Assembly: GCF_964355755.1 (NCBI RefSeq)
Contig: NC_092675.1
Span: 14,895,312 to 14,959,311 of the forward strand
Direction: 5' to 3'
Length of the DNA stretch: 64,000 nt
Source: Antedon mediterranea
Taxonomy: Eukaryota; Echinodermata; Crinoidea; Comatulida; Antedonidae
This document shows positions 58,101-60,301 of the stretch, piece after piece (the first letter of the stretch is position 1; each line of letters opens with the position of its first letter). The translations under genes and the position numbers were made by a program. The notes beneath the pieces were generated by a model. The model ran no database searches. It saw only the letters and a list, made by a program, of their open reading frames with translations, and was not told where the DNA came from.

Positions 58101-59829
58101 TCGCTGTGACCAGTGGTTGCCGAGATACAAATACCTATTTGTGTTTATTCATATAACCCCTGGCCTTGACCTTTTGACCTTTTGTAACATTGTTCAAAAT
58201 GTGTAACAAATAACTAAATGTATATTTCGAACAATTTGAGCCCAAATTCAAGTCTCTACGGCCAATAGTTACGGAGATACAGACATGCCCTGGTTTATGG
58301 GTCAATTGTCAGAAATGGCATTTCCGGTCATTTTCGACTAAAATGTTTCATTAGACTGAATATGTATGTATACCTTCTGATCAATTTGAGACCAAAATTA
58401 CCTCGCTGTGACCAGTGGTTGTCAAGATTTAAGGACATAATGGTGTTTGATCTTATAACCTTTGACCCTGACCTTTTGACCTTTCGCCACATTTTCAAAA
58501 TGTGTAACCAAGCCAAAAATGATTGTTTGACCACCCTAAACCAATTTCTGAAGTCAAATTCTCTGGACCTCAAAGTGCATACGAAAATTGATCTAGCTAC
58601 TAGAGTAAAAATGTTTTGACTATCATAGTATCAATATGAATTTGTTTTGCAGAATCAGCTTGAATCCTGTTGCCCGAATGGCAGTACAGTCTCTACGATC
58701 ATGTATTTCTCAGTTTGGTTACCGTGTCAGAACTCTAAGCGGCAATTCTCCACATAGTAATTGTGATTTCATGTCGATTGCAGAAAAACTAACCCTTGGC
58801 GATATGAATCTGGTCCTGTATCGATGTGAGAATGAAGAGAATGATGATGGAGGAGGGCTTTATAACATTCCAGAACATGGTAACATGGTGTACTGTGGAG
58901 TCCAAGGTAAGGCCTAGCGATCAGGGGTTTTTTGTAATGGTTTAGGCTCAGTTGCACAGTTACAAGCAGACATAGTAATAATTGTATATTGATCTTTAAT
59001 ACCCCATAAAAGATTTCTAAACATTGACAATATTTCTATCTTCACTTCAAAGTTCTGTTACATGTAAAAAACCCCTTTCACACAAAAAATCTGCAGTGAT
59101 CTCCGGAGACACCCCGGAGATACCCCATTCACACCAATCTAGCAACACCGAAGTTTTAAAAAAATGTAAATACTGCCCTCTATTTTGTTTGTTTACATAG
59201 TGATGATCATTTTAAATTGATAATATTTTTTATTTAATAATTATTTTCAAAAGTCTCAAGCCTGTATTTTTAACCAAACTTTTTGTTGTTGTTTTGTTCG
59301 AACTTTGACTTAAAAAAGTACTAGTTCGAGCTATTCAAATTAGATTCATAAAAGAAGTAGTCGAGGTTGCCCTAATTTAGTCGCCAATGTGTACAAGTAT
59401 TAAAAATATTAAATACTAAAGCAATGATTGATCTTGTTAGGATGACTTTTTGACCCTAAAAACTTTGATCTTTCACACTAAAACACCAAAACACCCTGCG
59501 GGTGGCCCTCCAGAGCCCATTCAACTGTTCAACCCTGGTGTTTTGAACTCCGGAGTGTCTACAGAGTTTTGCTTATGGGGCGAAAGGGGTATTAGAAAAT
59601 AACTAACTTCCATTTATAATTTGTATGTTACTTAGTTATAACAAAGAATAAACAAAGCCAGTGGTAAAAAACTTTGATTATTATATATTACTCAGGCATC
59701 ATGAGTTTACTGTCTAACATAAATAAAAACAATGATTTGGGACATCCACTTTGTGAAAATCTCCGCCAAGGTGATTGGATGGCTGGCTACACAGCAGACC
59801 GACTAAAAAGCCATTCTTCAACCAAACAG
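5627..59829 (+). CDS. AGL: Glycogen debranching enzyme, 5' portion (15 exons, 3' end outside window)
   Basis: AGL is the cytosolic enzyme that removes glycogen branches: a 4-alpha-glucanotransferase moves the maltotriosyl stub and an amylo-1,6-glucosidase frees the last glucose. Fifteen exons join in phase into 972 residues from ATG 5644; animal AGL is about 1,530 residues. Exon by exon the order and motifs follow animal AGL. GH13 motifs visible: DVVWNH (D215-H220), the nucleophile in RIDNCHSTP (D524), the acid/base in IAELF (E553) and the third acid in THDN (D625). These assignments come from family motifs. The coding exon begins after acceptor TTACAG at 5626, so 17 nt of 5'UTR precede the ATG and an upstream noncoding exon is expected. 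No promoter was identified. Exons total about 2.9 kb within 54 kb; introns 3, 10 and 13 are 11.8, 5.4 and 21.5 kb, swollen by transposons. No stop or frameshift was seen. The GH133 half lies downstream of the window. Confidence 0.95.
6002..6224 (+). CDS. AGL: AGL exon 2 (residues 26-100)
   Basis: A pyrimidine tract and TTTTAG precede 6002; the donor is GATGG|GTAACT. It encodes the N-terminal beta-rich region with the family words FTNHPP, TFNRNEF and SGSYQYYF-like AGSYQYYF. Phase 1 in, phase 2 out. Confidence 0.9.
7861..7968. repeat. 17-bp tandem array at the end of the pogo-like element
   Basis: Six or so units of GGCCACCTCCCGTAAGC, with further isolated copies at 8022-8040 and 8081-8100. 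These expand the terminal-repeat word of the element, so they may be multiplied transposase-binding sites (inference). Confidence 0.85.
9661..9697. repeat. Hairpin with GAGCGAAGCGAGC core
   Basis: Imperfect stem CTAGAGGG/CCCTTTAG around GAGCGAGCGAAGCGAGCTC. The same core sits in a perfect hairpin at 20783-20819. Confidence 0.6.
9910..10456 (+). CDS. AGL: AGL exon 3 (residues 100-282), start of the transferase domain
   Basis: The largest exon (547 nt), from TTTCAG to CAA|GTAAGG. It carries [13 protein letters not shown], the HFTPMQELG segment and the first GH13 motif DVVWNH (D215, N219, H220), then [15 protein letters not shown]. Very strong AGL signature. Ends in phase 0. Confidence 0.97.
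10615..10745 (+). pseudogene. Non-LTR reverse transcriptase fragment
   Basis: Encodes [19 protein letters not shown] and LVNVVQHHI, the finger-region motif seen before the catalytic aspartate in fish and invertebrate non-LTR RTs. It stops at a CCTCCGCCAAGGAGG repeat. The piece at 12730-13140 continues the RT after motif C and may be the same copy, split by insertion. Confidence 0.75.
10742..12470. repeat. CCTCCGCCAAGGAGG-type dispersed repeat
   Basis: The left edge has ACCTCCGCCAAGGAGGT and GTCTGTCTGTTTG runs; the right edge at 12435-12470 reads GGCGGAGGTATGCACTCTCG. The edges are in inverted relation. The GT-rich zone opens several meaningless overlapping frames on both strands. Class unknown. 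Confidence 0.5.
12730..13495 (+). pseudogene. Non-LTR reverse transcriptase, C-terminal remnant
   Basis: Contains [10 protein letters not shown] (the YADD motif C with A to S), [38 protein letters not shown] and [17 protein letters not shown], in more than one frame with stops. The end near 13290 reads [16 protein letters not shown], a usual RT tail word. Clearly decayed. Confidence 0.75.
13540..14720 (-). pseudogene. Remnant of large DNA-transposon coding region (same family as 41431-46116)
   Basis: Read on the minus strand, high to low coordinate: a frame near 14700-14560 ([12 protein letters not shown] ... [15 protein letters not shown]); then [18 protein letters not shown] and MLPYFAAAG near 14470-14370; [14 protein letters not shown] at 14216-14178; and [18 protein letters not shown] at 13615-13562. 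The same words in the same order occur in the element at 41.8-45.5 kb ([57 protein letters not shown]). Stops and frameshifts are numerous and the terminal CXC motif is absent. It is an old, truncated copy in opposite orientation. Confidence 0.8.
15604..15801 (-). pseudogene. Reverse transcriptase fragment
   Basis: Encodes [20 protein letters not shown] and [19 protein letters not shown] motif A with its aspartate. It ends at 15790 where the dispersed repeat with TATATAAATTTACGTAAGGG begins. Confidence 0.75.
15775..15965 (+). repeat. Dispersed repeat, copy A (inverted partner at 52714-52975)
   Basis: Shares long near-identical strings with the reverse complement of 52714-52975, including the edge TATATAAATTTACGTAAGGG, TACTCGATGGTATATAAAG and ATAGGGGTGTTTTYCGATCG. 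In both places the edge abuts a reverse transcriptase fragment. Confidence 0.8.
17177..17538. mobile_element. MITE with AAGGCCC inverted termini, 362 bp
   Basis: Left AAGGCCCAATTACACTATGA and the reverse complement of the right end (AAGGCCCATACACTAGGACG) continue into a shared GATAACGA, CGATAAATA and ACATAAACCAAAAGAAAT. Inner arms also pair and each holds TGACGTCA (CRE palindrome). The whole element can fold into one long hairpin. No clear target duplication. Confidence 0.8.
17775..17806. repeat. (TA)n microsatellite
   Basis: About 16 TA repeats inside AT-rich intron sequence. Confidence 0.9.
17865..19210. repeat. Degenerate ~50-60 bp tandem repeats within a larger duplication
   Basis: The unit TTGGGCTTATCAACAAATAA + ATACTTTCGTTCAAAATG recurs at about 17868, 18108, 18160, 18520, 18745, 18800 and 18855. 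A longer block (AGAGGCGTAAARAACCC, GGTCAATATCATGTAAA, GCACTGTGGAAGG, GTCATTATT) occurs at 18030-18095 and again at 18655-18735. No coding potential is supported. Confidence 0.75.
19926..20690. repeat. SINE-like or retroelement-tail repeats
   Basis: Two adjacent units start with (ATA)n and words of the type TTTATAGCGCACATACCACT and GCCTCAATGCGCTTTACAAAG. The second continues into GGTGGGTTTTGAGGAGAGAT, a block also present at 40995-41235. A minus-strand open frame (20370-20672) lies within this repeat and is not supported as a gene. Confidence 0.6.
20783..20819. repeat. Perfect 37-nt hairpin with GAGCGAAGCGA loop
   Basis: Arms CTAGATGGTACGC and GCGTACCATCTAG are perfectly complementary over 13 bp; the loop is GAGCGAAGCGA, itself self-complementary at its ends. 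Related cores occur at 9661-9697 and, as GCGAGGCGAAGCC, at 59975-59990. Confidence 0.9.
21850..22195 (+). mobile_element. 5S rRNA-derived SINE (SINE3-like)
   Basis: 21850-21940 closely resembles 5S rRNA: GCCATACTGCGTTGAA, GGTTCTCGTCAGATAACCGA, AGTTAAGCAACGTTGGGC and GGATGGGAGACCG, covering the internal promoter (A box, intermediate element, C box). It runs into a non-5S body with TCATCCTTCGGATGGGATGT and TGCTGGCTGCCGGGGAG. The head is therefore a pol III promoter captured by a SINE. The 5S part has point changes and lacks the 3' strand of the closing helix, so it is not a functional 5S gene. Confidence 0.85.
22252..22360 (+). CDS. AGL: AGL exon 4 (residues 283-319)
   Basis: Follows the 11.8-kb third intron. 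Encodes [15 protein letters not shown], matching the FPKLKLWEFFQVDV-type segment of AGL. The donor is the less common CAAAG|GTCAGA; a nicer-looking GTAAAT at 22381 would give the wrong phase for exon 5, so the GTCAGA donor is supported by frame. Confidence 0.85.
22500..22629 (+). CDS. AGL: AGL exon 5 (residues 319-362)
   Basis: Acceptor TTTAAAAG, donor AAAAG|GTAATA. Encodes [19 protein letters not shown], the conserved QDPxxxRxGxTVDMN-like stretch of AGL. Phase 1 in, phase 2 out. Confidence 0.92.
22897..23097 (+). CDS. AGL: AGL exon 6 (residues 362-429)
   Basis: Acceptor ATATTTAG, donor CCAAA|GTAAAG. A poorly conserved helical, charged segment ending [16 protein letters not shown], which aligns in place with the GPxxGPVTxxHPLV-type segment of other AGLs. 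Phase 2 in, phase 2 out. Confidence 0.88.
23147..23434. mobile_element. ~285-bp MITE in AGL intron 6
   Basis: The left end AAGCCTGTTTTCCAC plus AAGGCGAAT is mirrored by the right end ATTCGCCTAGTGGAAAACAGGCTT. TTAA-like sequence lies at both edges but an exact target duplication cannot be fixed. Non-coding. Confidence 0.75.
24525..24843 (+). CDS. AGL: AGL exon 7 (residues 429-535), catalytic nucleophile
   Basis: Acceptor TTTGCAG, donor GCTGAG|GTATTG. Contains [37 protein letters not shown] and RIDNCHSTP with the predicted GH13 nucleophile D524. One of the most conserved AGL blocks. Phase 2 in, phase 0 out. Confidence 0.97.
24844..27715 (+). other. AGL intron 7
   Basis: 2.9 kb. 25000-26200 is plain AT-rich sequence. 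A retroelement-tail word TTATATAGCGCTATTTCATG lies near 26230. The palindromic transposon at 26837-27618 fills the end. Confidence 0.7.
26837..27618. mobile_element. 782-bp element of stacked palindromes with exact 9-bp target duplication
   Basis: Ends are inverted repeats beginning GGGTGTCTAGAAAACTCAGA. AAGGTAACA lies on both sides (26828-26836 and 27619-27627), an exact 9-bp target duplication. Both termini (26837-26945 and 27480-27618) consist of repeated words CTAGAAAACTCAGAT and ATCTGAGTTTTCTAG in alternating orientation, so each end alone forms several nested hairpins. The interior has no open frame of note. The class is uncertain; 9 bp favours a MULE-like mobiliser. Confidence 0.85.
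27716..27839 (+). CDS. AGL: AGL exon 8 (residues 536-577), acid/base
   Basis: Acceptor TTGATAG, donor TTAGAG|GTTAGT. Encodes YLLDAAR and [21 protein letters not shown]553 is the predicted general acid/base. Its 29-residue spacing from D524 is the same as in vertebrate AGL as I recall it. Confidence 0.95.
28066..28100. repeat. (ATA)n microsatellite near AGL exon 9 acceptor
   Basis: About 11 ATA units end 20 nt before the exon 9 acceptor at 28120, close to where the branch point and pyrimidine tract should lie. Confidence 0.9.
28121..28284 (+). CDS. AGL: AGL exon 9 (residues 577-631), third catalytic acid
   Basis: The acceptor ACTTTAG lies directly after an (ATA)n and TATCATT run that shortens the polypyrimidine tract. 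Encodes [20 protein letters not shown] and MDVTHDN; D625 is the predicted third GH13 acid. Donor GAG|GTAAGA, phase 0 out. Confidence 0.95.
28751..28852 (+). CDS. AGL: AGL exon 10 (residues 632-665)
   Basis: Acceptor TTATATAG, donor CATCAT|GTAAGT, exactly 34 codons. Encodes SVYDLLP, then [15 protein letters not shown], a hallmark AGL string. Confidence 0.95.
29675..29900 (+). repeat. Dispersed ~290-bp repeat family copy
   Basis: Shares AATGGGACATTTT, AAAATGACCGGAAAT and GGTAACTACTGGTC with the arms of the inverted repeat at 55548-58611 and with 40650-40870. Confidence 0.7.
30525..30755. repeat. Degenerate ~19-20 bp minisatellite
   Basis: About 11-12 units of CTAGGACAACTACCCC with length and base variation. 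Isolated relatives occur at 31498-31520 and, inverted, near 31885-31925. Confidence 0.85.
31505..31925. repeat. Inverted repeat with ~120-bp arms
   Basis: Arms 31505-31625 and 31795-31925 pair through CTTGTAAAACTTACTGAACT, TCTGAACAACCACA and GGGAGAGYGATTGATC. A hairpin MITE or the end of one; no target duplication found. Confidence 0.7.
32866..34030. mobile_element. MITE-like element rich in ATCCCGAT words
   Basis: The left edge (ACCCATAATA ... GATCAGGACGTCAATCGGGAT) and right edge (ATCCCGATCGGGATCCTGAT ... TAATGGGTA) are imperfect inverted repeats. 33725-34015 is packed with about 15 forms of ATCCCGAT or its complement. Non-coding, decayed; class unknown. Confidence 0.6.
34272..34421 (+). 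CDS. AGL: AGL exon 11 (residues 666-715)
   Basis: Acceptor TTGTTTTAG, donor TCGCAG|GTACAC, 50 codons in phase 0. Encodes YTSWN and [16 protein letters not shown], matching the QSGIIAARxAxxxLH block of AGL. Confidence 0.93.
34890..35040 (+). CDS. AGL: AGL exon 12 (residues 716-766)
   Basis: Acceptor ATATTTCAG, donor ATTCCAG|GTAATT. Encodes [20 protein letters not shown] and ends VPPLCIPG, both AGL-specific. Phase 1 out. Confidence 0.95.
35041..36916 (+). other. AGL intron 12
   Basis: 1.9 kb: the TTAA-flanked MITE at 35091-35672, then AT-rich sequence with a short repeat near 35940-36240 whose open frames are not supported as genes. Confidence 0.65.
35091..35672. mobile_element. piggyBac-type MITE, TTAA target sites
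   Basis: Perfect 14-bp inverted ends CACTTTGACTGCCA are flanked by TTAA on both sides (35087-35090, 35673-35676). TTAA duplication and CYTTTGCCTGCCA-like ends are typical of piggyBac relatives. The subterminal repeats GTGTTTGGCAGTCAA near 35610 and 35655 are extra copies of the end. A related solo end (TTAACACTTTTACTGCCAG) lies at 28347 in intron 9. Confidence 0.85.
36917..37148 (+). CDS. AGL: AGL exon 13 (residues 766-843)
   Basis: Acceptor AACACAG, donor TTCAG|GTATGC. The variable central segment; the recognisable end [14 protein letters not shown] matches the NLSPGSVIIFR-like sequence of AGL. Precedes the 21.5-kb intron 13. Confidence 0.88.
39226..40012. repeat. Near-identical 383-bp tandem direct duplication
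   Basis: 39226-39608 and 39630-40012 match almost base for base at a period of 404, separated by 21 nt (CTTACTC words). Each copy carries GCTAACCACGTGACAAC (E-box), an inverted CCAAT box (GATTGGTCAATA) and AAAATGGAGGC (YY1-like). The near identity implies recent duplication or gene conversion, or an assembly duplication. Confidence 0.92.
40137..40292 (+). CDS. Short open frame (51 aa) after the promoter-like duplication, unrecognised
   Basis: ATG 40137 opens a frame reading [20 protein letters not shown], then [16 protein letters not shown], ending TAA 40292. Residue composition looks protein-like (acidic, amphipathic) rather than the K/N/I/F-rich random frames elsewhere in these introns. 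It may be the first exon of a nested or captured gene, or chance. I do not recognise a family. Confidence 0.3.
   Translation: MSSLNDLGENGIAAMLNDARACGMYVENLDDILTENLLSGSIIAIVIYFQL
40650..40870 (+). repeat. Dispersed ~290-bp repeat family copy
   Basis: Contains AAAAAATGACCGGAAATACA, CAATTGACCCTCGACCCCAT and a partial ATTTATATT block, as in 29675-29900 and the arms at 55.5-58.6 kb. Confidence 0.6.
40995..41235 (+). repeat. SINE-like repeat
   Basis: TTATATAATGCTTTACAATC, CCCAAAGCGCTGAGAG, AAGATGGGTTTTTAAGAG and GGAAGAATTGTTCCACAG follow the order of the repeat at 20160-20350. Confidence 0.6.
41431..46116 (+). mobile_element. 4.7-kb DNA transposon with ~300-bp inverted repeats (Academ-like)
   Basis: The left inverted repeat 41431-41740 (TAGTCCAGTCATTTTAGCC...) and right 45817-46116 (...TAAAATGACTGGACTA) match over about 300 bp with few differences. 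TA, or TATA if the ends are read as GTCCAG, is duplicated at both sides. The inside carries a decayed reading frame with an XPG/FEN1-like nuclease region and a C-terminal CXC zinc motif. That combination, with a short target duplication, fits the X branch of the Academ superfamily as I know it; the class is a hypothesis. 41747-41781 repeats 35 nt of coding sequence (43863-43897) right beside the left inverted repeat, a mark of internal rearrangement. Confidence 0.8.
41830..45473 (+). pseudogene. Broken transposase/nuclease gene of the Academ-like element
   Basis: Spans about 1,150 codons over several frames. Blocks in order: [123 protein letters not shown]; an XPG-like region [26 protein letters not shown] and [18 protein letters not shown]; and the CXC zinc cluster [15 protein letters not shown] ... 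[13 protein letters not shown]. Breaks include stops at 42801 (VL*LGGFH; CGA to TGA likely), 43746 and 44344 (VP*PRGS; TGG to TGA likely), and frameshifts near 42590, 43015-43120, 43900 and 45010. Relatives read DNVDHN where this has GNVDHN, so a conserved acid is lost. It has no intact N-terminal zinc region. Not functional as it stands. Confidence 0.85.
46596..46800. promoter_or_regulatory. Harbinger left subterminal region with repeated TAAYCGATTA words
   Basis: At least six copies of TAATCGATTATT or TAACCGATTA lie between the left end and 46800, and about four at the right end (51910-52010). TAACCG fits the Myb core consensus YAACNG, so these are candidate sites for the element's own Myb-like protein (inference). 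Confidence 0.6.
46808..46818. promoter_or_regulatory. CRE palindrome upstream of the Myb-like gene
   Basis: GTGACGTCAT lies about 30 nt before ATG 46845. A matching TGACGTGA half-palindrome lies at 51895-51902, upstream of the minus-strand transposase start. The shared position suggests similar promoters at both ends. Confidence 0.5.
46845..48616 (+). CDS. Harbinger Myb/SANT-like DNA-binding protein (4 exons, 362 aa)
   Basis: Exons 46845-47259, 47667-47699, 47840-47950 and 48087-48616 join in phase 1 each time to 362 codons and a TAA. The N-terminal ~110 residues form a trihelix/MADF-type Myb domain: [16 protein letters not shown], then [20 protein letters not shown] and [12 protein letters not shown]. 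The middle is acidic ([16 protein letters not shown]). Then come a basic patch KKKPKKTK (possible nuclear signal), a Gln/Glu-rich coiled coil ([20 protein letters not shown]) and a low-complexity tail of QPQYYPHQ and PPHTLTR repeats. In Harbinger elements such a protein binds the transposon ends and helps transposase enter the nucleus. A 9-nt microexon (48054-48062) could be included without changing phase. Start ATG 46845 is the first in frame after the CRE-bearing upstream region. Confidence 0.9.
48617..49706. other. Spacer between the convergent Harbinger genes with a direct repeat
   Basis: AT-rich. 49085-49273 and 49313-49525 are diverged direct copies (GATTGCATGCTTARATTATT, GTATTTTTCTACATA, TTATAGCATGTTT, GTGTTGTATAAAAAAAA) at a period of about 228. 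Presumably the 3'UTRs of both genes. No ORF of interest. Confidence 0.7.
49707..51790 (-). CDS. Harbinger DDE transposase (4 exons, 429 aa)
   Basis: Minus-strand exons 51790-51463, 51049-50626, 50332-50227 and 50138-49707 join in frame (phases 1, 2, 0) into 429 codons and a stop. The DDE_Tnp_4-type catalytic core is complete: D215 in [14 protein letters not shown]304 in [10 protein letters not shown] and E342 in [32 protein letters not shown] and [17 protein letters not shown] are classic Harbinger words. A helix-turn-helix-like segment ([17 protein letters not shown]) precedes the core. The start is MDLFRN at 51790; an in-frame upstream Met at 51844 is also open, so the exact N-terminus is unsure. 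Length is normal for the family. It cuts and inserts the element at 3-bp targets. Confidence 0.93.
52714..52975 (-). repeat. Dispersed repeat, copy B (inverted partner of 15775-15965)
   Basis: The reverse complement matches 15775-15965, with an extra ~70 nt inside (52820-52890). The inner edge, TATATAAATTTACGTAAGGG on the minus strand, abuts the RT fragment at 52967. Confidence 0.8.
52967..54010 (-). pseudogene. CR1-type retrotransposon remnant (endonuclease end to RT start)
   Basis: Minus strand: near 54010-53880, [20 protein letters not shown] and [11 protein letters not shown] from the apurinic-type endonuclease; then LWFSDDC, a linker with [39 protein letters not shown]; and the RT start [18 protein letters not shown]. 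Frames shift several times. RT beyond this point is replaced by the repeat at 52714-52975. Confidence 0.75.
55548..58611. repeat. 3.1-kb inverted repeat with ~1-kb arms, 5' of AGL exon 14
   Basis: Left arm 55548-56600 and right arm 57590-58611 are inverted copies with moderate divergence and small indels: outer words CTCTAGTAGCTAGATCAA, then CAGAGAATTTGACTTCAGAA, CACATTTTGAAAATGTG, CAACCACTGGTC, and inner ATGCTAGAAGTAA. Each arm holds two or more tandem ~290-bp units with ATGACCGGAAATGCCATTT and TGACCTTTGACCC. The ~1-kb loop (56600-57590) is AT-rich; a 151-codon minus-strand open frame there (56767-57222) has no recognisable domain. It may be a long-terminus transposon or a back-to-back repeat insertion. 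Confidence 0.85.
58653..58906 (+). CDS. AGL: AGL exon 14 (residues 843-928)
   Basis: Acceptor GTTTTGCAG lies about 40 nt after the end of the 3-kb inverted repeat. Encodes [12 protein letters not shown], then [17 protein letters not shown] and [10 protein letters not shown], conserved in AGL. Donor CCAAG|GTAAGG, phase 1 out. Confidence 0.95.
59071..59590. mobile_element. ~520-bp MITE in AGL intron 14
   Basis: Ends ACCCCTTTCACAC and (reverse complement of the right end) ACCCCTTTCGCCCC are inverted. CCGGAGAC/CTCCGGAGTG words near both ends pair as well. No clear target duplication; tentative. Confidence 0.5.
59696..59829 (+). CDS. AGL: AGL exon 15 (residues 928-972), last AGL exon in the window
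   Basis: Acceptor TTACTCAG, donor AAACAG|GTATGA. Encodes [24 protein letters not shown] and DRL. It ends in phase 0, and no further AGL exon is visible to 64000, where a transposon fills the next intron. Confidence 0.93.
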
Positions 59830-59929
59830 GTATGATGTTGCTTAAGAGTAGTTTCTGGTCTTTTGTAGCTTATATTACATATAGCCAGCTGTGTAAATGA
59901 TATACAAATAATGAAAATTTATGAGTGTA

Positions 59930-60048
59930 ATGGTACAAATAATGGCATGAGGTAAATGATGAAAGGTTATATTTCTGCGAGGCGAAGCCATGTTGAAATT
60001 TAACCTTCATCATTCACCAAATGCCATTATTTGAACAATTATACAAAT
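59930..60048. repeat. Long hairpin with GCGAGGCGAAGCC core
   Basis: Arms GTACAAATAATGGCAT...AAATGATGAAAGGTTA and TAACCTTCATCATT...AATGCCATTATTTGAAC pair over about 45 nt around TGCGAGGCGAAGCCATG. Same style of core as the hairpins at 9661 and 20783. Confidence 0.8.
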
Positions 60049-60301
60049 ACAAAACATTCATTATTTGTTTTAAATAACATCAAAATAAATTCCTATCATT
60101 TGAATCAGATTGAATAAAATGTATGCCTACATTTGATTTACATTCATTGAAACAGTAACATATGGTTTTTAATAATATATTAAATATTATATATATTTGG
60201 ATTTTATAAACACACCTACTGTAGTGTTAATTATGTCAACAAACATCCAAACCTATAGCAAGGCTAAATTTTTAAATATATAAACTTTTATTTCGCAAAT
60301 T

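Larger units (their letters stand above)
37149..58652 (+). other. AGL intron 13
   Basis: 21.5 kb, the largest intron, with nested transposons listed separately. 37150-39200 and 54040-55540 hold no recognised gene; 54715-54830 has a degenerate GGGCGACTTTGCG tandem, and 38230-38300 has GTACACCGGA words in both orientations. Confidence 0.7.
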
